Shown piece by piece: positions 1 through 8,462 of a stretch of DNA of 64,000 nt (positions within the stretch are counted from its first letter, which is position 1; each line of letters starts with the position of its first letter). The position numbers and the translations under genes are program-made. Origin of the DNA: Fusicatenibacter_A intestinipullorum (GTDB lineage Bacteria > Bacillota > Negativicutes > Acidaminococcales > Acidaminococcaceae); NCBI GenBank assembly GCA_019117495.1, contig DWZP01000006.1, positions 19,789-83,788 on the forward strand, given 5' to 3'. Under the pieces are notes generated by a model, which ran no database searches, was not told where the DNA came from, and saw only the letters and a program-made list of their open reading frames with translations.

Positions 1-927
1 GCGCCGGGCGAAATTGTTATCGGCGCGGATTCGCACACCTGCACTTACGGTGCGGTAAACGCTCTTTCTACCGGCATGGGCTCCACCGATATAGGCTGCG
101 CCATGGCGAGCGGCACCAGCTGGTTTAAAGTACCGGCTGCCATTAAGGTTGAACTTACCGGCAAGCTGCCGCGTTTTGTAAAAGGCAAGGACGTTATTTT
201 AACTTTAATCGGCATGATTGGCGTTGACGGCGCGCGTTACCAGTCGCTGGAATTCTGCGGCGACGGCGTGGCAGAACTGGAAATGGCAGACCGCTTTACC
301 ATTTGCAACATGGCGATTGAAGCAGGCGCCAAAAACGGCATTTTCCCGGTGGACGAAAAAACAAAAGCTTACCTTAAAGGCCGCGTAGACCGCGACTGGC
401 AGGGCGTTGAGGCTGACGCCGACGCAAGCTATGTGCGTGAAATTAAAATTGAACTTGATAAACTTGTGCCTGTTGTTGCTTACCCGCACCTGCCGGAAAA
501 TACGCACCCGGCAGCAGAAGGGCGCGATATTAAAATCGACCAGGTTGTTGTGGGCAGCTGTACCAACGGACGCCTTGAAGATTTGGCGCAGGCTGCGGAA
601 GTGCTGAAGGGACGCAAGGTTCATCCTTCCGTACGCTGCATTATCATCCCTGCAACGCAGGAAATTTATAAAGAAGCCATGAAACTTGGCTATATTGATA
701 CCTTTATTGATGCCGGTGCGGCTGTTTCCACCCCGACCTGCGGGCCGTGCCTTGGCGGGTATATGGGCATTCTGGCTGCGGGCGAAAGGGCAGTTTCCAC
801 AACCAACCGCAACTTCCGCGGGCGTATGGGCCATGTAGACAGCGAGGTTTACCTGGCAAGCCCGTACACGGCGGCTGCAAGCGCAGTAACCGGTTATATT
901 ACCAGCCCCGAGGAGGTAATGAAATGA
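1..927 (+). CDS. leuC: 3-isopropylmalate dehydratase large subunit (5' end outside window)
   Basis: Large subunit of isopropylmalate isomerase, which with LeuD interconverts 2- and 3-isopropylmalate in leucine biosynthesis (cytoplasm). The frame is already open at base 1, so the N-terminal part is missing from the window. Aconitase-family marks are visible: IGADSHTCTYGA at the very start, a cluster cysteine in VGSCTNGR (bases about 549-572), and the CGPC pair near 739-750 that supplies the other [4Fe-4S] ligands. The stop overlaps the leuD start as ATGA, so the two subunits are translationally coupled. The identity is secure. No leuA is visible, so the operon starts upstream. Confidence 0.97.
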   Translation, partial: APGEIVIGADSHTCTYGAVNALSTGMGSTDIGCAMASGTSWFKVPAAIKVELTGKLPRFVKGKDVILTLIGMIGVDGARYQSLEFCGDGVAELEMADRFTICNMAIEAGAKNGIFPVDEKTKAYLKGRVDRDWQGVEADADASYVREIKIELDKLVPVVAYPHLPENTHPAAEGRDIKIDQVVVGSCTNGRLEDLAQAAEVLKGRKVHPSVRCIIIPATQEIYKEAMKLGYIDTFIDAGAAVSTPTCGPCLGGYMGILAAGERAVSTTNRNFRGRMGHVDSEVYLASPYTAAASAVTGYITSPEEVMK

Positions 928-1415
928 GTAAAGTTTGGCGTTATGGCGACCATGTAGATACGGATGTTATCATTCCGGCAAGATATTTGAATATCAGCGA
1001 TTTTAACGAACTGGCAGAACATGCCATGGAAGATTCCAAAGAAAATTTAACCGTTAATTTTGCCGCCAACGTAAAGCCGGGCGACATTGTCGTGGCAGGC
1101 AAAAACTTCGGCTGCGGCTCCAGCCGCGAGCACGCGCCCATGGTGCTGAAGGTTAAAGGCGTTAAGTGTATTATTGCCGACAGCTTCGCGCGTATTTTTT
1201 ACCGCAATGCTATCAACATCGGCCTGCCGGTGCTGGAAATTGGCACCGACGTGGAAAAAATTGAAGCCGGTGACGAGCTTGACGTGGATATGGCCAAGGG
1301 CGAAATTAAAATCGTTAATAAAAACATTACCATTAAAACAAAACCGCTGCCGGAATTTATTCAGAAAATTGCCGACTGCGGCGGGCTGATTAACTACCTT
1401 AAAGGAGAACAATAA
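924..1415 (+). CDS. leuD: 3-isopropylmalate dehydratase small subunit
   Basis: Small swivel subunit of the LeuCD isomerase, 163 aa, the usual length of the short archaeal/Firmicute-type LeuD. It begins MSKVWRYGDHVDTDVIIPARY, and the conserved GKNFGCGSSREHAP motif (around residues 52-65) binds substrate at the interface with LeuC. I chose the ATG at 924 because the AGGAGG of the leuC tail (911-916) sits 7 nt upstream and the start overlaps the leuC stop. The frame is open further upstream, but that part lies inside leuC. leuB follows one base after its stop. Confidence 0.96.
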   Translation: MSKVWRYGDHVDTDVIIPARYLNISDFNELAEHAMEDSKENLTVNFAANVKPGDIVVAGKNFGCGSSREHAPMVLKVKGVKCIIADSFARIFYRNAINIGLPVLEIGTDVEKIEAGDELDVDMAKGEIKIVNKNITIKTKPLPEFIQKIADCGGLINYLKGEQ

Positions 1416-1416
1416 T

Positions 1417-2487
1417 ATGAAGATAACTTTACTGCCGGGCGACGGTATTGGCGTGGAAATTGTTGACGCTGCCGTTGAAGTACTGGACGCAGCGGCTAAA
1501 AAATATAACTTTACCGTTGAATACGATAAAAAACTGATTGGCGGCGCAGCTATTGACGCTTTCGGCACGCCGCTGCCGGAAGAAACGCTGGCAAGCGCCA
1601 AAGCAAGCGACGCAGTGCTTTTGGGTGCGGTAGGCGGCCCGAAATGGGATAATGTTGACCCTTCCATCCGCCCGGAAAAAGGCTTACTCAACATCCGCAA
1701 AGGGCTGGGGCTGTACTGCAACCTGCGCCCGATGAAGGTTTCAAAATATACGGCGCATCTCAGCCCGCTGAAAACAGAACGTGCCGAAGGTGCTGACCTT
1801 TTAATTGTACGCGAACTGACCGGCGGCATTTACTTTGGCACGCACAACGAAGCACATCTTAACGCCGACGGCGTGGAAGAAGCAAGCGACATTGAAATGT
1901 ACACCCGCCCGGAAGTAGAACGCATTGCCCGTTTTGCCTTTGAAGCGGCGCGCAAACGCAGCGGCAAGGTAACTAGCGTTGATAAAGCCAACGTGCTGGG
2001 CAGCAGCCGTATGTGGCGCAAAATTGTTACCGAAATGCGCGACAAAGAATACTCCGATGTTGAACTGAACCATTTTTATGTAGATAACTGCGCCATGCAG
2101 TTGGTGCTGAACCCAAAACAGTTTGACGTTGTTTTAACCAATAATATTTTCGGCGATATTTTAAGTGACGAAGCCAGCACCATTGCCGGCAGTATCGGTT
2201 TACTGCCGAGTGCAAGCCTTGGTGACGGCGCAGGCATGTATGAGCCTATCCACGGCAGTGCGCCGGATATTGCGGGGCAGGGCATTGCCAACCCGCTGGC
2301 CACCATTTTAAGCGTTGCCATGATGCTGCGCTATTCGCTGAACCAGGACGCAGCGGCAGACGCGGTTGAACGTGCCGTTGACGAAGTGCTGGAAGCAGGC
2401 TATCGTACTCCTGACCTGTGGGCAGAAGGCCTGAAGAAAGTAAGCACTGCCGAAATGGGCAGGCTGGTAGCGGAAGCAGTAAAATAA
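1417..2487 (+). CDS. leuB: 3-isopropylmalate dehydrogenase
   Basis: NAD-dependent oxidative decarboxylation of 3-isopropylmalate to 2-oxoisocaproate, the third committed step of leucine synthesis. It has 356 aa, normal for the family. Motifs: GDGIGVE at residues 8-14, RELTGGIYFG for substrate binding, and IHGSAPDIAGQGIANP near the C-terminus, typical of LeuB/isocitrate dehydrogenases. It starts one base after leuD with AAAGGAG as SD. It is the last gene of the leuCDB run, and a hairpin terminator follows about 70 bases downstream. Confidence 0.96.
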   Translation: MKITLLPGDGIGVEIVDAAVEVLDAAAKKYNFTVEYDKKLIGGAAIDAFGTPLPEETLASAKASDAVLLGAVGGPKWDNVDPSIRPEKGLLNIRKGLGLYCNLRPMKVSKYTAHLSPLKTERAEGADLLIVRELTGGIYFGTHNEAHLNADGVEEASDIEMYTRPEVERIARFAFEAARKRSGKVTSVDKANVLGSSRMWRKIVTEMRDKEYSDVELNHFYVDNCAMQLVLNPKQFDVVLTNNIFGDILSDEASTIAGSIGLLPSASLGDGAGMYEPIHGSAPDIAGQGIANPLATILSVAMMLRYSLNQDAAADAVERAVDEVLEAGYRTPDLWAEGLKKVSTAEMGRLVAEAVK

Positions 2488-2557
2488 AGCAGCCGTAAAA
2501 TAAGGGAAACACAGAGATAAGATAGAGATATTATAAACAGTTATAAATAAGGGAAAG

Positions 2558-2592
2558 AAAAAGGGCGCAGACCGTATGGCTTGCGCCTTTTA
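2558..2592 (+). terminator. terminator after leuCDB
   Basis: GGGCGCA and TGCGCCT arms (one G-U pair) around a short loop, flanked by A-rich and T-rich ends. It would stop the leucine operon before the next promoter at 2601. Confidence 0.7.
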
Positions 2593-2600
2593 AACTGATG

Positions 2601-2629
2601 TTGCCAAAAAATTTTTAATGTGCTATACT
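2601..2629 (+). promoter_or_regulatory. extended -10 promoter of the gdx leader
   Basis: TTGCCA (2601-2606), 17-base spacer, TGCTATACT (2621-2629), which contains the extended TGn element. Transcription should begin near 2636, placing the whole hairpin leader inside the mRNA. Confidence 0.8.
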
Positions 2630-2640
2630 TACATCAATCT

Positions 2641-2720
2641 GTTTAACGCCGGTTAAGCAGGTGCCTTTATTTATGTATCGCAGGCCTTAGAAGATACATA
2701 AATAAGGGCATTTTTTGTTT
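2641..2720 (+). promoter_or_regulatory. terminator-type riboswitch candidate (guanidine) ahead of gdx
   Basis: A short hairpin TTAAC-GCCG-GTTAA (2643-2656) is followed at once by a long one with arms 2661-2679 and 2693-2711 (19 pairs, two of them G-U) and six T's: an intrinsic terminator placed before, not after, a gene. The first loop's GCC can pair with GGC (2683-2685) in the second loop. The gene behind it is a guanidinium exporter. Guanidine riboswitches control such genes, and the two-hairpin, loop-loop, terminator layout recalls the class IV (mepA) type. The structure is seen; the ligand and class are inferred. Confidence 0.6.
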
Positions 2721-2750
2721 TAAGCGCATTTTTAAGGAGGTTTTTAATTT

Positions 2751-3071
2751 ATGGCATGGTTTGATTTATTTATAGCGGGTATTTTTGAGGTTGTATGGTC
2801 TACCTGTTTAAAGTATTCGCACGGATTTACCAATGTAATGTTTACGGTTTTAACATTTATCGGCATGGGTTTCAGTTTCTGGTTTTTGGCGCACGCGGTT
2901 AAATCGCTGCCAATGGGCACGGCTTATGCTATCTGGACTGGCATTGGCGCGCTGGGAGCCGTTATAGTGGGCGTTATTTTGTTTAAGGAACCGGTTACGC
3001 TGGTGCGTTTATTTTTTGTGGCAATGCTTTTAACAGGCATTATCGGTTTAAAATTAACATCCGGCCAATAA
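2751..3071 (+). CDS. gdx: guanidinium exporter, SMR family (Gdx/SugE type)
   Basis: Four-helix small multidrug resistance protein, 106 aa, acting as an antiparallel dimer in the inner membrane and exchanging guanidinium for protons. Gdx-subtype marks are clear: the membrane glutamate in AGIFEVVW (Glu13), the LKYSHGFT loop, and AYAIWTGIGALGAV in the third helix, all very like E. coli Gdx and unlike EmrE. A strong AAGGAGG (2734-2740) precedes the ATG. It stands alone between its own promoter and leader and its own terminator. Recognition is by sequence pattern and is strong. Confidence 0.93.
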   Translation: MAWFDLFIAGIFEVVWSTCLKYSHGFTNVMFTVLTFIGMGFSFWFLAHAVKSLPMGTAYAIWTGIGALGAVIVGVILFKEPVTLVRLFFVAMLLTGIIGLKLTSGQ

Positions 3072-3096
3072 ATTAAATAAGTAATGCTTATGCAGG

Positions 3097-3124
3097 GCTG
3101 CCGTTATTAGCGGCAGCTTTTTTT
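3097..3124 (+). terminator. terminator of gdx
   Basis: Perfect 7-bp stem GCTGCCG (3097-3103) / CGGCAGC (3111-3117) followed by seven T's. Confidence 0.88.
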
Positions 3125-3152
3125 ATTATGCGTTGCCCGTTTTTGGGCAAAT

Positions 3153-3166
3153 GTATCATTTGATAC
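3153..3166. promoter_or_regulatory. inverted repeat GTATCA-TT-TGATAC
   Basis: Perfect 6-2-6 inverted repeat in the 230-base gap before the ABC importer operon. It could be a repressor site; no regulator can be assigned. Confidence 0.35.
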
Positions 3167-3173
3167 GGAAAAT

Positions 3174-3187
3174 TTTTGTATACAAAA
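3174..3187. promoter_or_regulatory. 14-bp palindrome TTTTGTATACAAAA, operator candidate
   Basis: Perfect palindrome about 170 bases before the importer's first gene. Its TGTATACA core also occurs in a 16-bp palindrome in front of pyc (11981-11996). A GT-N-AC type core is common for GntR-family operators. The rest of this gap is AT-rich with no gene. Confidence 0.45.
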
Positions 3188-3354
3188 TAAAAGACAGATG
3201 TGTTTGCATTTTTCTGAATAATGTGTTAAATTAATGTTAAATATTAGTTAAATAAAAGTAAAAATACGGTTAAATTTTTAACTTTTATTTTGACGCACAA
3301 TATTTTAAACTGCCTTGGCGTTACGCAGGGCAGGCAAATTAAGGAGGTTTTAAG

Positions 3355-4377
3355 ATGTTAAAGAAAACAACATTATGGCTGCTGTCATTAATGATGCTTG
3401 TAATGATGGTAGCAGGCTGCGGCGGCGGTGAAGAAAAGAAAGCCGCAAATGACAGCCAGAAACTGATTGTGTACACTTCAATGAAGGAATCGCTGATTAA
3501 AGGCATTGTAGAAGGCTTTAAAAAGGCAAACCCCGGCATTGATGTTGATTATCAGTCTGCCGGTGCAGGTAAACTGATGGCTAAAATTGCTGCTGAACGC
3601 CAGAGCGGCAAAATTCTGGCTGACGTTATCTGGACAAGTGAAGTGCCTGACTTTTATAAAATGAAAGAAGAAGGCATTCTTTTAAATTATAAGAGCCCTG
3701 TTGAACCCGAAACCGTAAATCCGTTCGGCGATTACGACGGCTCCTTCCATGCAGCACGCCTTGGTACTCTTGGCATTGTTATCAACACCGACAAAATCAA
3801 AACTCCTCCCACTCAGTGGTCTGATTTGCTGAAACCCGAATTTAACGGCAAATTCGGTATTGCCAACCCTGCTCTTTCCGGTACCTCTTACATGAGCGTT
3901 GCCCTTTTGGAAAAACAGTTTGGCTGGAAATTCTTTGAAGACATCAAAGCCAACGGCGGCCGTATCGGCAAAGGCTCCGGCCAGGTTATCGACGATACTG
4001 CTTCCGGCGAACTTGGCGCAGCACTGGCAGTTGACTATATTACCAACGCTAAAATCGAAAAAGGCGCTCATCTGCAGCTTTGCTATCCGCCCGAAATGCT
4101 GGTAGTTCCTAGCCCGGTTGCTATCTTTAAAGACAGCGCAAAAACTGATGCAGCCAAAAAATTTGTAGACTATCTGCTTGGCAAGGAAGCGCAGACTCTT
4201 GTAGCACAGCAAGGCACCATTCCTGTACGCGAGGATGTTGAAGTTCCTGCTAAATTCAATCTGCCCGCTCCGAAAGATGCTTTGGAAAAATCCATCAAGA
4301 TTGATTATATCGAAGCTATCAAAACCAAAGAAGATACAATTAAGAAATTCTCTGACATTATGCAGATTAAACAGTAG
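3355..4377 (+). CDS. ABC importer substrate-binding lipoprotein, ferric/phosphonate-type (family 1)
   Basis: Extracytoplasmic binding protein of the importer encoded just downstream, 340 aa. It has a lipoprotein signal with the lipid-anchored Cys22 in MMVAGC, then a low-complexity linker. The mature part starts LIVYTSMKESLIKGIVEGFKK, the pattern of the FbpA/AfuA and 2-aminoethylphosphonate binding proteins. The paired tyrosines typical of Fe3+ ligands are not obvious (only AVDYITN around residue 225), so the cargo could be ferric iron, a chelate or a phosphonate. SD AAGGAGG. A strong hairpin follows the stop, as often seen where the binding protein is made in excess over the membrane parts. 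Confidence 0.85.
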   Translation: MLKKTTLWLLSLMMLVMMVAGCGGGEEKKAANDSQKLIVYTSMKESLIKGIVEGFKKANPGIDVDYQSAGAGKLMAKIAAERQSGKILADVIWTSEVPDFYKMKEEGILLNYKSPVEPETVNPFGDYDGSFHAARLGTLGIVINTDKIKTPPTQWSDLLKPEFNGKFGIANPALSGTSYMSVALLEKQFGWKFFEDIKANGGRIGKGSGQVIDDTASGELGAALAVDYITNAKIEKGAHLQLCYPPEMLVVPSPVAIFKDSAKTDAAKKFVDYLLGKEAQTLVAQQGTIPVREDVEVPAKFNLPAPKDALEKSIKIDYIEAIKTKEDTIKKFSDIMQIKQ

Positions 4378-4416
4378 TTTTTTGTATAAACAGAATACTT
4401 AAACTGGTCTTTTAAT

Positions 4417-4452
4417 ATGGCGGCGGAATGGGTGTTCCCGTTCTGCCGCCAT
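4417..4452 (+). promoter_or_regulatory. intercistronic hairpin between binding protein and ATPase genes
   Basis: 16-bp stem (4417-4432 / 4437-4452, two G-U pairs) with loop TGTT and no T-run, so probably an mRNA-stabilising 3' end or partial stop rather than a full terminator. Confidence 0.6.
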
Positions 4453-4486
4453 TGCAGTATTAATATAATTTACAGGAGGTTGCCTT

Positions 4487-5584
4487 ATGGAAGAAATCAT
4501 TAAGGTGGAGGGTGTTTATAAAGCCTATGGCAAGCATCAGGTGCATAAAGGCCTCGACCTTGGCATACAAAAGGGCGAGTGCTTTACTCTGCTCGGCCCT
4601 TCCGGCTGCGGCAAAACCGTCCTCATAAGGATGATTGCCGGGCATGAGGTTCCGGATGACGGCAGGATTATCATTGATAATACTGTTGTTTCCGATAATG
4701 CAAGCGGTGAATATATCCCGCCCGAAAGGCGCGGCCTGGGCATTGTGTTTCAGGATTATGCGGTGTGGCCCCATATGACGGTTTACGACAATATTGCCTA
4801 TCCGCTGAAAATGGAAAAACGCCCCAAAGAAGAAATTAACAATCTTGTTATGAAAATGATTGACATTGTAGGCATGAAAGGGCTGGATAAGCGCCTGCCT
4901 TCGGAGCTTTCCGGCGGCCAGCAGCAGCGTGTTGCACTGGCGCGTGCGCTTGTGGCAGACCCTGCGGTTATGCTTCTGGACGAGCCGCTGTCTAACCTTG
5001 ACGCCAACCTGCGTGAGGAAATGCGTTTTGAAATTAAAAACCTGCAGCAGCAGTTTGGCATTACGGTTATGTATGTAACGCATGACCAGGAGGTTGCGCT
5101 GGCAATCAGCGACCGCATTGCCATTATGGATAATGAGGGCAATATCCGCCAGATTGGCACGCCGTATGAAATTTTTGAAAAGCCTGCCGATTTGTTTATT
5201 TTTAAATTTATGGGCATTGCCAATTTCCTTGGCGTGCGCGAAGAAAACGGCGCTTACCTTGTCGGCAGCGGCAGCCAGCAGGTGCCGTGGGAAAACCCGC
5301 AGGGCAGCGGCATTAAAAACTGGGTTGCGGCTTTCCGCCCGTCGGATGTTATTATTACGCGCGGCGGAGCAGGGCTGAAGGGCGTTATTAAACGTGCCAA
5401 CTTCCTTGGCGCAACTATGGACTATATGATTGAAATAGACGGTGAGACCCTGCGTACCGAAATTGTTACGCACGAAGCTATTTCCGAAGGCCTGATGTTT
5501 AACGAGGGCGAGGAATGTGTTGTCAACTTCCGTGCATTGCACTGGTTTGATGCAGAACAGCTTAAGGAGGTGGAAGAATTATGA
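4487..5584 (+). CDS. ABC importer ATPase, first of two
   Basis: Cytoplasmic ATP-hydrolysing subunit, 365 aa, of the FbpC/PotA type: nucleotide-binding domain then a C-terminal TOBE-like region. Walker A GPSGCGKT (residues 37-44), signature LSGGQQQR (141-148), Walker B VMLLDEP (161-167), and a switch histidine in YVTHDQ. Its stop overlaps the permease start by 4 bases. The operon carries a second, clearly different ATPase after the permease, so this protein may pair with that one rather than with itself. SD AGGAGG at 4473-4478. Confidence 0.9.
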   Translation: MEEIIKVEGVYKAYGKHQVHKGLDLGIQKGECFTLLGPSGCGKTVLIRMIAGHEVPDDGRIIIDNTVVSDNASGEYIPPERRGLGIVFQDYAVWPHMTVYDNIAYPLKMEKRPKEEINNLVMKMIDIVGMKGLDKRLPSELSGGQQQRVALARALVADPAVMLLDEPLSNLDANLREEMRFEIKNLQQQFGITVMYVTHDQEVALAISDRIAIMDNEGNIRQIGTPYEIFEKPADLFIFKFMGIANFLGVREENGAYLVGSGSQQVPWENPQGSGIKNWVAAFRPSDVIITRGGAGLKGVIKRANFLGATMDYMIEIDGETLRTEIVTHEAISEGLMFNEGEECVVNFRALHWFDAEQLKEVEEL

Positions 5585-7272
5585 GTACAATTAAAAAAGA
5601 CTCCGGCTTTGGCGTTGCTCAGATAATTCTTTTAATTTCTATTGCCGTTCTGGTAATTTTTGTTGCCTGGCCCGTACTTTTAATTTTATTTAATGCCTTC
5701 TTTGTTGACGGCACTTTTAACAGCAGCGACTTTTACGCTGTACTTACTGAGCCTGAAACCTTCCAGGCGTTAAAGAACTCCTTGATTATCGCCAGCATGA
5801 CAACAGTTGGCAGTACGATTGTAGGTACGTTTTTTGCCTGGCTGGTTACCCGTACCGATTTGCCGTACAAAACCTTTATGAAGAGCCTTTTCCTTGTGCC
5901 GTTCATGCTGCCGAGCTTTATTGGCGCGCTGGCATGGAAAATGCTGCTTTCGCCGAACTCCGGCTATATTAATACGTTCTTTATGGAAACCTTCGGGCTT
6001 TCGGAGCCGGTATTTGATATTTACAGCTATTGGGGCATCAGCCTGGTAGAGGTTATGTACCTGTTCCCGTTTGTATTTATTCAGGTTTGCGGCGCTCTGG
6101 AGCGTATGGACCCGACTCTTGAAGAATCGGCGCGTATCTCCGGCGCAGGCCTGTTTACCATTACCCGCAAAATTACCATTCCGCTGGTATTGCCTTCTAT
6201 TATGTCCGGTGCGCTTTTGATTATGCTGTACTCCATGGCGCATTTCGGCACTGTTGCCGTGCTTGGCATTGAGCAGGGCATTTACAACATCCCGACGCTT
6301 ATTTACGAAAAGATTCACCAGAGCGGCGGCAGCTTCGACTCTATCAGAACCGGTACCGTTCTTGCAACCGTGCTTGTTGTAACGGCGGCTCTGATTATCT
6401 GGGCACAGCAGAAGGTATTGAGCCGCGGCCATTACCAGATTATCGGCGGCAAGAGCTTCCGCCCGATGGAACTGAAACTGCGCGGGCTGCGTTATCCGCT
6501 GCTGTTCTTCTGCCTGGCTTATATTGGCTTTACCATCCTTCTGCCTACCGTGGTTATCTTCCTTGTTGGCGGCGTAAGCACTTACGGTTTGCCGCTTACC
6601 TGGGAAAACCTGTCGCTTGATAATTACAAATACATTCTGTTTGAATACGAAGTAACCAAGGACGCTATCTTCAACAGCGTAACTTTAGGCCTTGCAGCAG
6701 CTGTTATTACCATGTTTGCAGGCGTAATGATTTCTTACGTTATTGTAAAGATGAAAGTACGCGGCAAAGGCATTCTGGAATTCCTCGGCATGCTGCCGTT
6801 CTCCGTACCGGGCTCCGTTATCGCGCTGGGCGTTATCCTGGCGTGGAGCGGCAAATTCGGCATCAACCTGTATAACACGGTTTGGATTATCCTTGTTGCC
6901 TATATTGCCCGCTACATGGCATTTAGCTTAAAGGCTAACAGTGCCGCGCTGGAACAGGTACACGATTCTTTGATGGAAGCATCGCGTTCCTGCGGCGCTA
7001 CCATGTGGCAGTCCTTAAAAGATATTGTTATTCCGCTGGTTCGCCCGGGTATGATTAGTGCGTTCTTCTTAATCTTCCTGCCGGCACTGCGTGAACTTAC
7101 GGTATCCATTATGCTGTATGCGCCTACCACAAGAACTATCGGCGTTGCCATTTATACTCTTAACGAGGACGGCGAAACCGTTATGAGTACCGCGCTGGCA
7201 GGTATCGCCCTTATCATCATCGTCTGCGGGCAGATGCTGATTAACCATTTTACCAAGAAAGTGAGTGAGTAA
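5581..7272 (+). CDS. ABC importer permease, fused two-unit (FbpB/SfuB type)
   Basis: Inner-membrane channel of 563 aa made of two homologous halves, each with about six membrane helices and an EAA loop (EESARISGAGLFTITRKITIPLV near residue 180 and MEASRSCGATMWQSLKDIVIPLV near 465). Each loop docks one ATPase, so a single fused chain replaces a permease dimer. It sits between the two ATPase genes: ATGA overlap upstream, five bases to the next gene. Fused permeases of this kind are usual in ferric-iron importers. Confidence 0.9.
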   Translation: MSTIKKDSGFGVAQIILLISIAVLVIFVAWPVLLILFNAFFVDGTFNSSDFYAVLTEPETFQALKNSLIIASMTTVGSTIVGTFFAWLVTRTDLPYKTFMKSLFLVPFMLPSFIGALAWKMLLSPNSGYINTFFMETFGLSEPVFDIYSYWGISLVEVMYLFPFVFIQVCGALERMDPTLEESARISGAGLFTITRKITIPLVLPSIMSGALLIMLYSMAHFGTVAVLGIEQGIYNIPTLIYEKIHQSGGSFDSIRTGTVLATVLVVTAALIIWAQQKVLSRGHYQIIGGKSFRPMELKLRGLRYPLLFFCLAYIGFTILLPTVVIFLVGGVSTYGLPLTWENLSLDNYKYILFEYEVTKDAIFNSVTLGLAAAVITMFAGVMISYVIVKMKVRGKGILEFLGMLPFSVPGSVIALGVILAWSGKFGINLYNTVWIILVAYIARYMAFSLKANSAALEQVHDSLMEASRSCGATMWQSLKDIVIPLVRPGMISAFFLIFLPALRELTVSIMLYAPTTRTIGVAIYTLNEDGETVMSTALAGIALIIIVCGQMLINHFTKKVSE

Positions 7273-7277
7273 CCGTC

Positions 7278-8348
7278 ATGTCTTATATACGCTTAGTTAA
7301 CGTTACAAAACGCTTTGGCAATGTTACTGCCGTAGATAACCTGAACCTTGAAATCGGCAAAGGCGAGTGCTTCTCCATGCTTGGTCCTTCCGGCTGCGGA
7401 AAAACAACTACCCTGCGTATGGTGGCAGGCTTTGAGGATTTAAGTGACGGCGAAGTATGGGTTGGCGACCGTCTGTTGTCATCTCCTAAAAAGCATCATT
7501 ACACACCGCCCGAAAACCGCAATTTCGGCATGGTGTTTCAGGCTTTTGCCGTATGGCCGCATATGAGCGTTTATGAAAATGTTGCCTTTCCGCTGAGGCT
7601 GCGCAAACTGCCTGCGGCAGAAATTGAGCAGCGTACCAAAGACGCGCTTACGGCAACAAACCTTTTAAAATCAGCCAATGAAAGCCCGGCAAGCCTTTCC
7701 GGCGGCGGCAAACAGCGTGTTGCACTGGCGCGTGCGCTTGCCATTAACCCTGACGTTATGCTGCTTGACGAACCGCTTTCGAGCCTTGACCCGCACCTGC
7801 GCGAGGAAATGCGTTTTGAAATTAAAGATTTGCAGCGTAAATACGGTTTTTCCATTATTTACGTTACGCACGACCAGTCGGAAGCCATGGCGCTTTCTGA
7901 CCGCATTCTTGTTATGAAGCTGGGTGTAATGCAGCAGATTGATTCGCCGCTTGATGTATATAACAATCCGGCAAATAAATTTGTATTCAGCTTCATAGGC
8001 GTCTCGAGCTTTACCGATGTGGTATGGCAGAACGGCGCAGCCTGCATTAAAGGCGATAACCGCCCGCTGCCGCAGGGGCTTGTTGTTCCGGCGCGCATGC
8101 AGGGTGAAGCCGTATTTAACCTTGCCAGCCGCCCGACTGAAATAAGGTTCACAAATGAAAACGATATCAACGCAGTACGCGGCGTTGTAATGCGCAAAGC
8201 CTTCCTCGGCGAAATTATCGACTACCTTGTAAAAATAGGCGACCAGGAAGTGCGCGTGCAGATTGGCCGCCGCGACCCGGGCCCGGAAACCGGCGAAGTA
8301 TGCTATCTGCATTTCCTTCGTCCGTTCTGGTACAGGGTTGATGAATAA
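7278..8348 (+). CDS. ABC importer ATPase, second, with altered signature motif
   Basis: ATPase of 356 aa similar to the one at 4487 but distinct. Walker A GPSGCGKT (residues 36-43), Walker B VMLLDEP (160-166), and a THDQ switch region. The signature reads LSGGGKQR (140-147), where the partner has LSGGQQQR. The following TOBE-like tail is about as long as in the partner. Two ATPases and one fused permease suggest a heterodimeric motor with two unequal ATP sites; this is inference. The alternatives are interchangeable ATPases or one serving another transporter. Confidence 0.88.
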   Translation: MSYIRLVNVTKRFGNVTAVDNLNLEIGKGECFSMLGPSGCGKTTTLRMVAGFEDLSDGEVWVGDRLLSSPKKHHYTPPENRNFGMVFQAFAVWPHMSVYENVAFPLRLRKLPAAEIEQRTKDALTATNLLKSANESPASLSGGGKQRVALARALAINPDVMLLDEPLSSLDPHLREEMRFEIKDLQRKYGFSIIYVTHDQSEAMALSDRILVMKLGVMQQIDSPLDVYNNPANKFVFSFIGVSSFTDVVWQNGAACIKGDNRPLPQGLVVPARMQGEAVFNLASRPTEIRFTNENDINAVRGVVMRKAFLGEIIDYLVKIGDQEVRVQIGRRDPGPETGEVCYLHFLRPFWYRVDE

Positions 8349-8377
8349 TTAAAAACATATAGCCCGAAAGGGCAAAA

Positions 8378-8408
8378 GAGGCATACCATTTTGGTATGCC
8401 TCTTTTTT
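8378..8408 (+). terminator. terminator of the ABC importer operon
   Basis: 11-bp perfect stem GAGGCATACCA / TGGTATGCCTC (8378-8388 / 8392-8402), loop TTT, six T's. A-rich on the left, so it can also act on the other strand. Confidence 0.9.
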
Positions 8409-8413
8409 ACGCA

Positions 8414-8445
8414 AAAATACCCCGCCTTTACAGGCGGGGTATTTT
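8414..8445 (-). terminator. terminator of pyc
   Basis: 14-bp stem (8414-8427 / 8432-8445) with loop TTAC. Read on the minus strand it follows the pyc stop and runs into T's. Confidence 0.85.
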
Positions 8446-8462
8446 ATACTTTACTGTTTATT

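Noticed and set aside
4460..5542. 360-codon minus-strand frame opposite the first ABC ATPase
   Set aside because: Shadow of the real ATPase; no SD and low-complexity translation.
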